Made by a program: the position numbers and the translations under genes | From: Gentiana macrophylla | Taxonomy: Eukaryota; Streptophyta; Magnoliopsida; Gentianales; Gentianaceae | Assembly: GCA_026214975.1 (NCBI GenBank) | Contig: CM047814.1 | Coordinates: 18,189,541 to 18,253,540, forward strand | Length of the DNA stretch: 64,000 nucleotides | Direction of reading: 5' to 3' | The notes under the pieces: model-generated | What the model saw: the letters and a program-made list of their open reading frames with translations, nothing else | Database searches by the model: none | Told to the model about the DNA's origin: nothing | In this document: piece by piece, positions 34,924 through 48,000 of the stretch | Position numbering within the stretch: position 1 is the first letter of the stretch | How the letters are laid out: every line of letters begins with the position of its first letter

Positions 34924-37900
34924 ATCTCCCACTTGGCCTAAAACCAATCACTCGCACACACAAGACCAAGTTGAAACACAAGAATCTCATGCAATACTTG
35001 CAACTAGCCCTAGCCATGAACGGATCACTATCCGTGGGGACTCAGACTATCTTCATACCATACTCCAAATGACCAAGTCAAAAAAGGAACCGCCTCAACA
35101 CACACACGAATCTCTCGGCGAGACCACGGTCCTTGCTTCAAGCAATGAATCCACTTACTATATCGGCTATATAGAAAAGGTGGAAGAACCGTACAAGGTT
35201 CAAGAATGAACCTTCAGATCCATGTATCTTTGCTCCGCGCTAGCCTGCTAAGGCACTCTTGTGTTTTGGCCTAGTTGTAGATTTACTGGTGACCCATAGC
35301 CAAGAACATTTCCACTCATCTGTATCACTTAATTAAAGTGACTGCAAACCCAGACAGTAGCTCCCACTCGCCTTCATAAGACTCAGGATATACGTCTGTA
35401 TATCTACGTTTATTTAATTCCAAGTTTCAATAAACTAGGAAAATTTCCTTAACTTGTTTAAGGACATTCTCGACATTTACCAGATTTACTTTCATACTTT
35501 CTCATGACCATTCATGAACTATGAACATCCAGCATTCCTTTTATGATGGTTCCCATCGCAGGAGCGAAGGAGACCTTCCATAAGCATCATCTTTCACCTT
35601 ATCTTTAGGACCAACGTCCTAACATAGATAGATCTCGCGATCTATGCTAAACTTCTTTTAGCATCACATCTATATAGGTAAACTATAATCTAACTGCAGT
35701 AAAATCTATCGCTATAGATTCTCATTTCTAAAAATAAGAACTGCTAATCCAAGTGCTTTCGTAAAGATCTTGAATTACCAAACATTAATTGACTGTGACA
35801 TGGGGAGATGATTCATGAGAGAGATATCCAATACCTTACTCAAAAATAGTAATGCACTCCCACTATCCATCTTGCACATTGGGCATATCCTTCTTTTGAC
35901 TAAATCAAACTCCTTTGATTATCAAACAAAGAAATCGTCTAGAGAAACTTGTTTGAGTCCATAAATGGATCTCATGGACTCACATATCATGTTATCGTCT
36001 ATGAACATCGAGCTTTCTACCCAACGTCTTCAACACTATCATATAGTCATGATACGAAGTTACAACAAGCTTAGTCTGAATAGAACCAGACACATTTGCC
36101 AAAGATAAAGACAATTATAAGGTTTACACCTCATGCCCTTCACCCGTCCTTTATAGCCTTATGGTAATCATATTACTATCCATGTCGACCTTTGGGGACA
36201 CTCCCTTAGGTAAGGCAGACTAGGTTCACAACCTGGTTGTCATTGATGGAATCTAATTCGAGATATTATGGCTCTAGCCATATCTCTCAATATTGCCTCT
36301 CAAACATTCTTTCATAAGTCGTGAGATATTCATTCTTCAAGATGAACATACCAAAGAACTTTTTTCAGGCTTAAGGTCATCCATGGACTTACAGAACTTT
36401 TGTGTGCACCGAGCGATGATCTACACCTCATCGCCTTATACGGCGTCCGCTCTCGCGTTCTCGTGGTTGAATATATCTTTGTGGATCTCAAAGCTGTTTT
36501 GAGATCTCGATTCACTCCCATTTCTTTTGGAAGAAACACTTCCTCTAGAAAACTGACATGTTTGGAGACAAACACCTTTTGCTCCATGGACGAGAAAATA
36601 ATATCAAGCGTACTTGCTAAGATATTCCACAAAGTTGCATATGTCGTACTAGGCTCCAAGCATTTCTGACTTTGCTTATGACAACTTCAAATCATCGGTT
36701 AAGATAGATTCGACATTATCCTCTTCCATATCTAATATGGAATTTATTCAACCTTTATTCTTTGGAACTCGGTTAAGTATAAGGGCACTATCCCGAAGCG
36801 GGTAAGGGATATCTCGCATGGCTTGCGTCACACCTTTATCATATAAAGTGTTATTTCCATTTTGGGAACACAAATCTAATTGCATATCCCAAAGATGGTA
36901 TCCTTCTGAGGAGAATCTTATTCCTTTCAGGACGACTTCGAAACACCCTTCGGTATTAATTACTTCAATCCAATTGAAGATTAATTCCTACGTAGCTCAT
37001 CAATCTCATATTCGTACTAGCTCGAAATTTTCGGGCTTTCGAATTGTTCACTTTACTAAGTACACTTGACTATTTCTAAAAATAGTCATAGAGATTAACA
37101 AACAATTATTTGTGGCATTAATTGTCATAAGCCAACAAACATCGGTATGTTTAGACTTTAGACAATTTTTCTAGAATTTATAACCTTTCATAAAAAAGGT
37201 ATTTTAGTCCTCTTTGGATAAGATCGTTTAACCCACATGATTCATAATCATATGGTTTAACATCATCGAATGACGTTTAATTACACGCTTCTCTTCCAGA
37301 GAGAGGCGTGTCTCAGAACAACCACAAATATCAAGGATAACAGCCATACAAATATTTAGTTGAGATCCCATCACATATATCATCTATATAGTGACATCAA
37401 TCTAGTATGTTAGATTCAGTGACCTTCCAACTTTATCGGAATAACATTTATTCTTTACAATTGAATGTGTCTACTAAATCCTAACAAATAACTGAACTTG
37501 TGTCCTTCATAAGAACCGGAACATAATAACATTTATTTAGTTCCTTATCAGTTTACTAGATCCAGAAAGTGTCACAACGTTTGCTTCACCTTCCATATCT
37601 GTATTTAATCTTTCTAATTTAATCATACTCGCAAGATATCATATATCTAAGAGTTGACTTGAACTTAGATAGATTTATCTCAACTTACTTGCCTATAATA
37701 GAAACTTCAATAAGTTCTCTATTTAAGTACATGCCCTAACTTTCATTTTAATCCTTCAAGCACTTGTAAATGTTTCTTAGTGTAGTCTTCATAAGACTTA
37801 AGAAAGATCACAAGAGCTATGTCTTTGATTTCCTTTCATAAAGAAAATCTAAAGTTTATTAAATAGTTTATTTAACCTTTTAAATCGTATTTAAAACATT

Positions 37901-40376
37901 AACTATTTAATTAACCTTTAAGCAATGATAGAATTAAGTCGATACTTAAATCTTACAATTTTGAAAACAACCTTTCCAAAATTAGATCTGGTCATTCTTA
38001 TTCAACGTTTGAATTAATTGTCATCGTATGATGAGAATGATCATCTTGGATCGTATCAATATATGACTAATTCGTTGAAACTAATTTCAAATGATTTAAT
38101 CATATCATGAGCTTCGCTTTCATTAATAATTAAAGTCTTGGAGTACTCCATCAAATATGTAGTCTCCTTGTCTCTAACTACTATAACGGGATTGCTCGTG
38201 TCATTGCTTATTTTAAAAGGATTAAAATTACTTAATCATTCTTGAGAACGTTTCTCAAGCGATCATAATTTGGTTTTACTAATCGAGAAAAACAAAAATA
38301 TAAAAGTTTGCTAAAAACTAAAACATAAAAATGAAGATAAAAGAGTGTTGTTGTCTACATACACGCAAAATCAAATATGGTCTTTGGGATTATGATTTTG
38401 CTCCCACTCAATCAACTACTCCCAATTGACTTTCAAGAATTTTTTCAAAATCCTTTAGTGGGTTGGAATCCTATCTAGTTGACTCGATCCCGGCGTGGGC
38501 GATCGACCGGGTCAATTTCGACGGGTAGATACTTTCTTACCAATCGCGTCTAACGCGACTTCCAAAGTGGTTTGACTAGTCAACTCTTTGTGATTCACAT
38601 AAATACATGTGGTAGTCAACCTTATGTCTCTAAAATCAGACGGTCTGGCGTGGGCCAATCACCGCAAGATTCTTAGTCGAGTCGTAACCCAAGTATTCAT
38701 GAGATCTCATGCGATCATATCTCGATAATGACGATATACCCGTGGTAGGTCAACTCCGGCGTGGGCGATCGGTTGGATCCGAACAAGGGCTCTTCACCGT
38801 CACTATAATATTGGGAGACATAATATAACTCGATTTTTGTTGTGGGAGTAATTTTAAATTAATTCACTTAATTAATTTTGAATTAATTCTCTTAATTAAT
38901 TTAATTACGGTCTCATCAAATATATCTATCTCTATAGACATACATCCTACACATTTATCTAGATCGTGCTTAGTCATGCATCTATCGTATCATATAAAAT
39001 AAATACAAGCACAAAACAAATAAATGCGTAAAAGTAACCGGTATGATCATGGATTTTTTCCTGGAGTGCGGTTTCGAATACAAGCGACGAAACCGCATGG
39101 GTCACAATCTAAGAAGGTAGCTTTTGCAACCGCTGATAGGATCTTTAATCGCCATTCTCCAATGGGATCTTTTTTTTTTCGTCTTTCTTTGGTCTCCATC
39201 TTCGCTCCATTCTTGTTACATTTAATTCTATCTAATAAAATAAATACACCCACGCACACGGGGGAGTCAACGGAATGGGATAAATGCAGAAAATAAACTA
39301 GGTCACGTTCTTCATGCTTGACTGCAGGACAATTTTAAACCAATGAAAAATTAAATCATTCACATCTATCCTATCGATTGAGTCATTGATCGATCAATCT
39401 GGTCCATATAATCATATTATATCTACTATATCTAATCCATACAATAAAATCTTATGAAAAGATAAAATTAAAATTTAACTACTTGCGTCTTAATTAATCA
39501 ATTAACATTTAATCTATTAAATAATTTTATCCAATCAATTAACTAATTAACATTTAATTAATTAAATGATTTTAATCGAAATAAAATTAACGATTAATTT
39601 TAAACCGATTTTAATTTTAATTTTAATTAATCGAACTATTCCAAAATAAATCAAAATTAAAATTATTTCTCTTTTGTTTCTTTCCTTTTGATTCGTAATC
39701 GAAAGGGATCACTGGTTTCTAAACCAAATTTGAGCTTAAGCGCAGCCACTTTCCAAAATCAAAATTTTGGAAGTGGCGCAAGCTAAGCGCTTTACAAATC
39801 AAATATTTGAAAAGGGCACATTTTATTCCAAATCAAATATTTGGAAAGGCTAAACAATTTTAGTTTAGGCGCAGCACTTTCCAAAATCAAAATTTTGGAA
39901 GTGGCGCAAAGCTAAGCTTTTCCCAAATCAAATATTTGGAAAGGGCGCAAGCGCTATTCCAAACAAAGTTTGGAAAGACCATTATTATTTTAATGTCATG
40001 TGGCATCCCAATGGCCAAACTATTTGAACCATTGGTTAGTGCATGACACAACTAAACAAAGGAGATTTTAATCACAACTATGAACAATATTGAAACACAA
40101 AATACACAAAACAAAATTTAGGGATCCACCAAAATGCACCAGCCGACGTCGCCCGCCCCAAGGGGGAGCCGCCGCCGCCGGCGCAATTTCCGGTGGGGGT
40201 GCCGCCGCCGATCGGCCGAGCACCCCAAAAGCCGCCCCTTTATTTTTTTTTTTTTTTCGTGTATCGATTTGCGAATCAAAAATCTTTCATCTTTTAATCA
40301 CGTGATTTAAACGATAAAATTAACTACGCAAAATAACATGCTTATTGCTTAAGCTCAAGCTCTCTCGATACCACAT
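34924..40376 (-). mobile_element. Copia element 3 internal region, near-duplicate of element 2
   Basis: 5.45-kb internal region between LTR_C and LTR_D, colinear with 27350-32938 along its whole length and nearly identical by eye. Most differences between the two are small and fall at CAG/CTG words. It is non-coding like element 2. The leader hairpin array is shorter (two triplets). The PBS lies at ~40355-40376. Its near-identity to element 2 implies that the degenerate sequence was amplified after it lost coding ability, either by retrotransposition in trans or by unequal crossover. Confidence 0.78.
39745..39980 (-). repeat. hairpin-triplet array in leader of element 3
   Basis: Type-I hairpins at about 39746 and 39874, then type-II/III units. 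This is one triplet fewer than in elements 1 and 2, so array length varies between copies, as in a minisatellite. Confidence 0.82.
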
Positions 40377-42333
40377 TGTTAGGAAATCACGCGGGAGCGC
40401 GGTGAATTCAAAATTTATTTCCTATCGACCCAAGATCGACCGTTTAAGCAATAAACAAACAAGTAGTAGGCGGTGGTTACCTTGGTTGATCTAAAAGATC
40501 GACGCTTTGACCGTCTGGGAGAGTAGTTCTGCATAGAGCCGCCCAGTGTTCGGCCTCTACCGCTTAGTCCACACGTAACGAGCGACCGCGGAATCCCATC
40601 ATGGATTCTTATTGGAAAACTCCGGTTCTTTAGACCGGCCTTTTCCCTCTCTCTCCAACTCTCGATAGGATGCTTTCTCCGATTTTACACAAGAACTATT
40701 AGTTCTTGGAATTATGATGCATAAAAGAGCTTGACACCCACCTCTTATTTATAGTGGTTGGGGCGCCACTATCTAGTGTGGAGGAGAAGAAAACATTTTT
40801 CCAATAAAATAAGGAAAATATATTTAATTGATTTATCTCATTTAATTTAATATCTCATATTAAATAAATCTAGGATATTGTCAATATCTTATATTGAATA
40901 TTTATCTTTATTATATTACCATAAATCAATTTACACGTGTGTATATATCACATATATATTTTACACAAATAAATCTATACATATTATATATCCATACTAC
41001 ACTAGTGCGCATGCATCACATATGCACACCACACACACGCATGTGTGAATATATATATATAAATATTATTTTATTTTATTAATATCTAATATCGATAATA
41101 AGTAATACAATTAATTAAATTCTTGTAATCAAAGTGTATCTTATACACAATAATATGTAAGCCCTTTAGCCATTAATTGGCTTCCGAATATTCTTTAATT
41201 AATATAATTAATATCTTGTATTTTATTTATTCATAATAAATAAATACCACCATATTAATTTACCACTATAACCTTTATAGTCGTGAGATAAATTCTTTCC
41301 TTATTTGGTTATCATCTATAACCACATTTTAATCCGACTAGATGTTCATATGTGTGTGACCCGATAGGCTTCGAATATGTTGGCCGTAGACACAAAGTGC
41401 AAATTACGAAAATGCCCGCCATGCCTAACGATCACGGGATAGCGTCACAGCAACACACCGTGACCCCGATCATCGGAAGAGTCAAATGCAATGACTACTA
41501 CCTTTCATGTGAAAGCGATTACCGTGTAACTTACAATCCTATTTGTAATAATATCCATACGGTCGTTAGTCGAGTGTCAAAACATCAACGACCGTATCTT
41601 ATAATCTGGATATCATGCTCTCTCGAAGTAACTTCGTTTACTCCCACTTTGCAAAGATTCACGAGAGTAAGACATTCCTTATAAGAAGGCCATTTCGGAT
41701 ATTCGATCCCGATCATAGGATACGCGATTCCCGGACGACCAATCATGTATACTCCGCGTGCTTGATGATCACACCCAATCACTACCGCATGATCGCCCCG
41801 TGGCTGGGAAACCTCAATAGTGTCAAAGCATGACAATCCACACCGTGATGCCATGAAGACTCGGTCAAAGGATAATTACACAACCGTCACATAGTGTGAC
41901 ACTTATCCGTGTAAGTGGGTCGATCCCTAACGTCGCGCGTTCTAATACACGTCCACGCACGGTCCAAGTGTCTCTACACTTCGATAGACGAGATCTATCC
42001 CCGCCTTAAAAGCGAAGACATCAATACGTGCTAGCCTGTTCATACTATCAATGCCCTGTTTAATAGTACATCGACTAGAGACATTTAAGTATCAAACTTA
42101 TTAAAGTGATTAGAGATCTCATCAACCATAATCGCCTATCATGTTTCTCTATCACGAGTTTAACACTAAGGGCGTTATCATATAACAATTCATAATTGGT
42201 TCTTTAAAAGAACATATATATATGACAAATGAAAAGCCATTTAATATATGTACAAACATAAAGAAATAGTAGAAATGATCCGACCGGTCGGATCCGGTCC
42301 AACCCGATTGGGTTTAGGACAACTATTTCAACG
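40377..42333 (-). repeat. Copia LTR_D, outer LTR of the array
   Basis: 1.96-kb LTR of the LTR_C subtype, including the AT/CA-rich segment (about 40930-41090). On plus it ends tttcaacg where the others end ttccaaca, and it is followed directly by the start of the 9-kb duplicate (tccagg, 42335). It has no PPT on its right, so on the minus strand it is the 5' outer LTR of the whole array. Confidence 0.85.
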
Positions 42334-42999
42334 ATCCAGGCTTGTTGGGATCGATTACGGACTTGTATGCAGGGCATTACGGACTTGATTTTTGGGTTGT
42401 CCAAGCTGCTCAAACTTAATTCTTCTTTGGTTCGATCTCGATCTTTCTACATGTCTCGCCCAAATCCTCTTCGGCTCGGTATATTCCACCAATTATTCCT
42501 ACAAAGAACCATAAAACGTGTAGTAATATAATTCGATATAGAATTACGACATAATCACGATAAAAGCTCATACGTTAATAACGATTGAATTAAGCACTTT
42601 TTACATCTTGTTTATCGTTGTTTAATCCCGTTTTAAGTCCAATTTTGAGGTAATTTGATATAGAAGATGTTATAAAGTTGATTCACATGTGTCGGTGACA
42701 TCCCAAAATCAAGTCCAGGATGCCCGAGACAAGTCCAGGATCAGTCTTGAGCAATCTGTAAGGAGCAAAGATTATGGTTCTTCAATGGCATCAATAGGGG
42801 TGCACATGAGTGTAAATGCCTAGACACCACCAGGTACACTGCTCCACCACAAAAGTACTTGTCAGGTGTATTGTCCGAAAGACAACATTTGTGATTACTT
42901 TTATTATTAATAAAATGACATATTTATTCATCATTCTATTATTTGTTTGACGTTCACAAAATACTTATGTTGTATCATATGTAGTTATATATTGGGCCA

Positions 43000-44577
43000 A
43001 TTATTTAAAAGGACTGATTTTCAACTTATTAGGGGTATTAGAACTCTCCGAAATCTTATTTAGTTATAAGGACATTCTAATTTTAAGAAGTAAACTTATT
43101 TAGTTATAAGGACATTCTAATTTCAAGTGGATAAAGAGGAATAATGAAAAAAAGGAAGGATGAAAAAAAAAAAAGAAGCGTTTAAAAAAAAAAAAAAAAA
43201 AAAAACTTAGTGAACGTGTGGGTGGGTTTTTTTTTGATTTATTTTTTTTTTTAAAATTTTAATTCACCATATTTCTAAAGGTCATATATTTTGATCTAAA
43301 ACTCGGATCATCATAATTTTTTCACTAAAATTCATATTTTTTCATCTTCTTTATTCTAAAATCAAATTTGATATTTTTCCGAATAAATTTCATAAAATCA
43401 ATTTTTTTCTTCATAAAAATCGACGTGGACGTATTGATTACCGTCATGCATTGACCACCTACCCGGATGCATTGGCCACCGGGATCCATTAACCACCCCG
43501 ACGCATTGACCGCGCATGATTCATTGGCTACCATGATGTATTGACCGTCGCGATCCATTGATAACCTTGATCGATGACATCTCATTGTAGCGATTTATGC
43601 AATGACGCCTCATCGTTGTAGCGATTTATCGCGATGACTTCTTATTGTATCGAATTATGCGGTGACGCGTCTCATTGTAACGATTTATGCGATGACGTGT
43701 TATTGTAATAATTTATGCATACATTTGGTTGTAAAATATGCATTTAAACCAAAAAAACAAAAGAAATCTGAGTTATTTTATAAAGTTGTAGAAAATTTAA
43801 ACCAACATTAATCAAATAAACCAACATCAATCAAATATTTAAAGATAACAAAGAAATAAAGTTACTTTACAAAGTTATCAAATGTGTGTATCAAGTTGTA
43901 TATGCGGTAACATCAATATCATCGCATCGATTATCTAATTGTATACATCTGATCAATGATATCATCGCTTGAGACATCAATGTCACTACATAATTCATCA
44001 ATGTCCCCCGTGATCGACATCAATATCACTGCATAAGTCGTCAATGTCCCTGCGTCGATCGTCAATGTCCTCGCATAAAACCTAACAACCCGCGTCGATC
44101 GACTCTGCTCTTGTTTTGCATTTCTCCAAATGTGGAGCTTTTAATATGGATAAGTACAAGTTTGGTGAAACTACAAAGACTCTTCACTATGACTTTTGTA
44201 ATGGCGCACATTGTTTGTGCCGCCTTCGATAATTGGATTCATTGTGGAATCCTCGATTCTTTAACACGATCTTGTTTAGCTTAATGTCCCTGCATCATTC
44301 ATGTATATCGTTTGCGTCGGACATGATGTCCCTACATCGATCATCAATGTCCCTGCGTGACGTGACATCGGCTGCGTAAGTCGTGATCATCAATGTATCA
44401 GACGTGATCAATCCATGCGTCAGACATCAAACCGTATCCTTTAGAATTTTGACGATCCGAGTTTTAGATCAAAATATATAACCTTTAGAAATATGATGAA
44501 TTTAAATAAATAAATAATAAAAAAACAAACAAACATCAGCGCATTTTTTTTTCATTTTTTTCCCTCCATCCAGCGCA

Positions 44578-44611
<34 letters not shown>

Positions 44612-44760
44612 CCTTTTTTTCCACTTGAAATTAAAATATCCTTATAACTAAATAAGTTTCTTTAATAAAATTAGAATGTCCTTATAACTAAATAAGATTT
44701 CGAAGTGTCCTAAATGATCATTAATTCTCTAACGATGACCTTATAACTAATATCCACTTA
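43000..44760. mobile_element. long-TIR element with minisatellites, copy 2
   Basis: Second copy of the 8945-10690 element: inverted terminal segments (about 43055-43330 and 44440-44720) around the same three minisatellites. In the minisatellites CAG is repeatedly replaced by CGA or CGG, with extra CpGs. No coding region. Confidence 0.6.
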
Positions 44761-45073
44761 TATAAATTAGTGTATGTCGCGAGGATTTAGTTTTGTTGTT
44801 GTTGTTGTTGTTAAAATGAAATACTTGTGTGGTGTCTCCATTCATATAGAGACATCACGTGGTTCATTCGTGATCATAAAAATATGTTGTTCAGATTGAA
44901 CCACACTGTATCTCCACACGAAATGAAGACACGACACAAGAATTCCCCGTTGTTAAAGGCCACATCCCCACTGTTCTAGCTCACTATCTTTCGCTCCCCT
45001 TTCCTTCCCTATTAACCACCTTCTTCCCCAAAAATAGCCAAAATTAATCAGACTCATAATTATCTGATCCGTC

Positions 45074-48000
45074 ATGTCAGATTCTTCACCAATGTCTTTA
45101 ACACCTGAACCACCGCCGGCAACTTCCGTTTCATCACCGCCGGCATCTCCCCAAATATATATTCATCCTAGAAGAGAACCATTCGAGCACGGCCTCATCC
45201 CAATCTCCAAACTCATCTTCACAGATGGAACACAAACGCTCGGTCCAATTAAGGAGAAGCTTCTATCTCTATCATCTGAGTCCTCTCACCGTGTCAACTC
45301 TGCTGCGATTGCAGAAATTCTCCAGATCTCCACTGAACATTCTCGTCTTGTCCTTGAAACCCTAGCTGCTGTTATGAACAATGATTCCGACCCGATTGTT
45401 AATGCAGGACCTTCTGAGGTTGATGCCTTTGGCGTCAATGTGTTTGATTTGGTACTCTTTCTGTATATACAGAGTTATAAGCGTTTGTTGCCTAAAGGTC
45501 ATAAGGATTCCGCTGCTGTTGCTGATGTGTGGCCCTCCACTTCGGCATTTGATGGATTCTTGTCAGCGCTTTCACCTTTGCAGGTGAGTTTTCTTTGTTG
45601 AATTATTGGATGCATTTCATATTTTTTTCCTCATATTTTTGTTTTGAATCGAGTGATAATGACTGCGGAAGGGACAATTGGTATTACTGGATTGGAGTAG
45701 CATCGCAAAATACTTTAGTTTTCTCAATGTTGAATCCCCTGGAACTGGGACTTTTTGGGGATACGTTTAACTTAATTGAGTGACCAAAGATAGACAAGCT
45801 TTGTGATTGAGTTACACAAGCCAGCAAGTATACTATTTGAGTTCACATTTGCATGCTTCCATCTCATGAAGATTTTTTGTTTTTTTCTTCTTTATTTGTT
45901 AGCTCTTAGCTTGTTGTGTAGAGCTGTATTAAAAGTTTATGATGATTTGTTGCAGCTTGTCCGTAGCAATAGTAGAAGGTTTATGCCATCACAAGCAGAT
46001 GAGGAGGCTCATCAGTTGTCTTATTTACAAAAACACTTGGGGAACATTCTCTCGCTTTTATCAGACCCTGTTGAAGGGGAAGACAAAGGCGAAGAGTCTC
46101 TGGTGCGTGGAATACTCCTCTTATTATTTTGAATATATTTTTCCTTGACATATTGGGAAATGTAAATTGGATGCATGGCAGTTGAGATTGCTGATTTATG
46201 ATGTTGTACTATGGAAAGACCGTGTTTTTACTATATAAAGAACTGGTATTAAATGTCTGATAGATTCTGCTGACAGTCATCCTACTTTACCATTTTTTTT
46301 GTTCTAGGTTATGGTTTTATTTTTGGTTTTTTTTAACCTTTTAGAGCTCCCAAAACCGTCATAGGGTGCCAGGCTTGTTTCTTGATATCGTTTCTAAACC
46401 CATTGCTTCATCATTCAGACGCTCAATTCGTTTCACTTTCTCATTGTTTAATATGTCACAATTTCTGTTATATTCACTCTGTATTGGGTGCTTAAACAAT
46501 ATATGTAATTTTTTGGTAGGCAGTTAGTGTGCCTTTTGAGAAAGGATTAAGGTCATGTATGTGCCTGCTCTGTATTGTCTAGATTACAAGGCACTGGTAG
46601 TTTTTTTAGTAATTCATCTTGGGAGTGATGAGCCATGCAATGACATTTTTCTTAGTTTCCCTTTTCAGTATGATGAAGGATTTTGTAGTAGGTGGTTTCT
46701 GTTTCCTATTTAATGGGTAGTTCAATCTGAAGGATCATTTTGTCTCATGGAAAGTCGATATGTGATATCAACCTTGTTATTTATGTGTCCTGTTTTTTTG
46801 TTACTTTTTGGTTCATGATCCAGATAAACCTTATAATTGGGTCTGATCAAGGCTACTATGAATGACTTGGGAGAGATGCAACGTTGTTTCTTGTCATTTC
46901 CTTGGATAGCAAACCTGACACTGGTTTACATTATAATGTCTATATTATAAGGCATTGCTCTCTGCACCACTAATGAAGCAAGCATTTTAGACGATACAGA
47001 TAGTAAAACTGCATATATACTTAGGGCATGGCAAGGGAAGTTATAAGGAAAATAATAATGGGCTAAATGAGTTTCCATATTGTGCTGCTGAGATTGGTAG
47101 TTTGGAAGGAAGGAGATACATTACAGTTTAAAATCGTATCTTATGAATATCATATTTTCCTTGAAATCTCAAATGGATGTGCCGATGTGGTTGATGTGAT
47201 CTTCCTTGTTTAGAAAAACAAAATTACTCTTTGATTGTTTTATCGTCTTTTTCATGCTCTGTGAGGTTGGATAGAGCGTCTCTAATTATTAAAATGTTTT
47301 AATCCCTGGGAAAAAGTGTCCACGTGCTTGCTTTGACATCCGTGCCTTATTTGCCCTTTGCACGTTTGTGCTCTATTTTCCTTCATTTCTGTTTGTCATA
47401 TAATTGGAGCAAAAGTACTAAGCAGATGATTTTGCCAGGTTTTGTCTATGGAGAAACTTGATCATCTTGGTTTTCTAATTTATTTTGGGGAGAAGGGGTC
47501 AGAAAGAAATTCTTTGAGTCAAAATGCCCCTTCTTTGCCAATTCAGATCCTGATATGCCTGCAATCCCTGTGTCTGCTGCCCAAGTTCATGACTGGCTTC
47601 TGCAGAGCATAACCTCTTCCCTAGAGCATATATCTGAGAGAGCATCTGTCAAAGAAAATGGACATACTGTTGCGTCTGATCAGGATGTTCAGATGACTGA
47701 TGTTTCTTTAAATTCAACAAAGGTGTCAACTAGGGGCCCTAGCTTCATTGAGGGATCTCTAAATCATCTTATGCAAAGACTGGATCTGATCTAAAGGGTT
47801 CTTCCATAAAGGTGAGATATACAGCTGGGAGTATTTGTTTTGTTCGATACATTATATTGAATCAGAATTTTTGTTATAGAGAACTAAATAAGAGGACAAA
47901 AGCTATGAATGGATAATAGGATGTAAGAATGAAGAAGCTTTTATGATCTACGGGCTTAGAGATAATTGTATATGAAATCAAAATGAACAAAAAGCTCTTC

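Noticed and set aside
40130..40240. CpG/GCC-rich block as a gene promoter or CpG island (also 17.67, 25.37 and 32.7 kb)
   Set aside because: It is a fixed part of the Copia leader between poly-A and the hairpin array in every copy, not a gene promoter.
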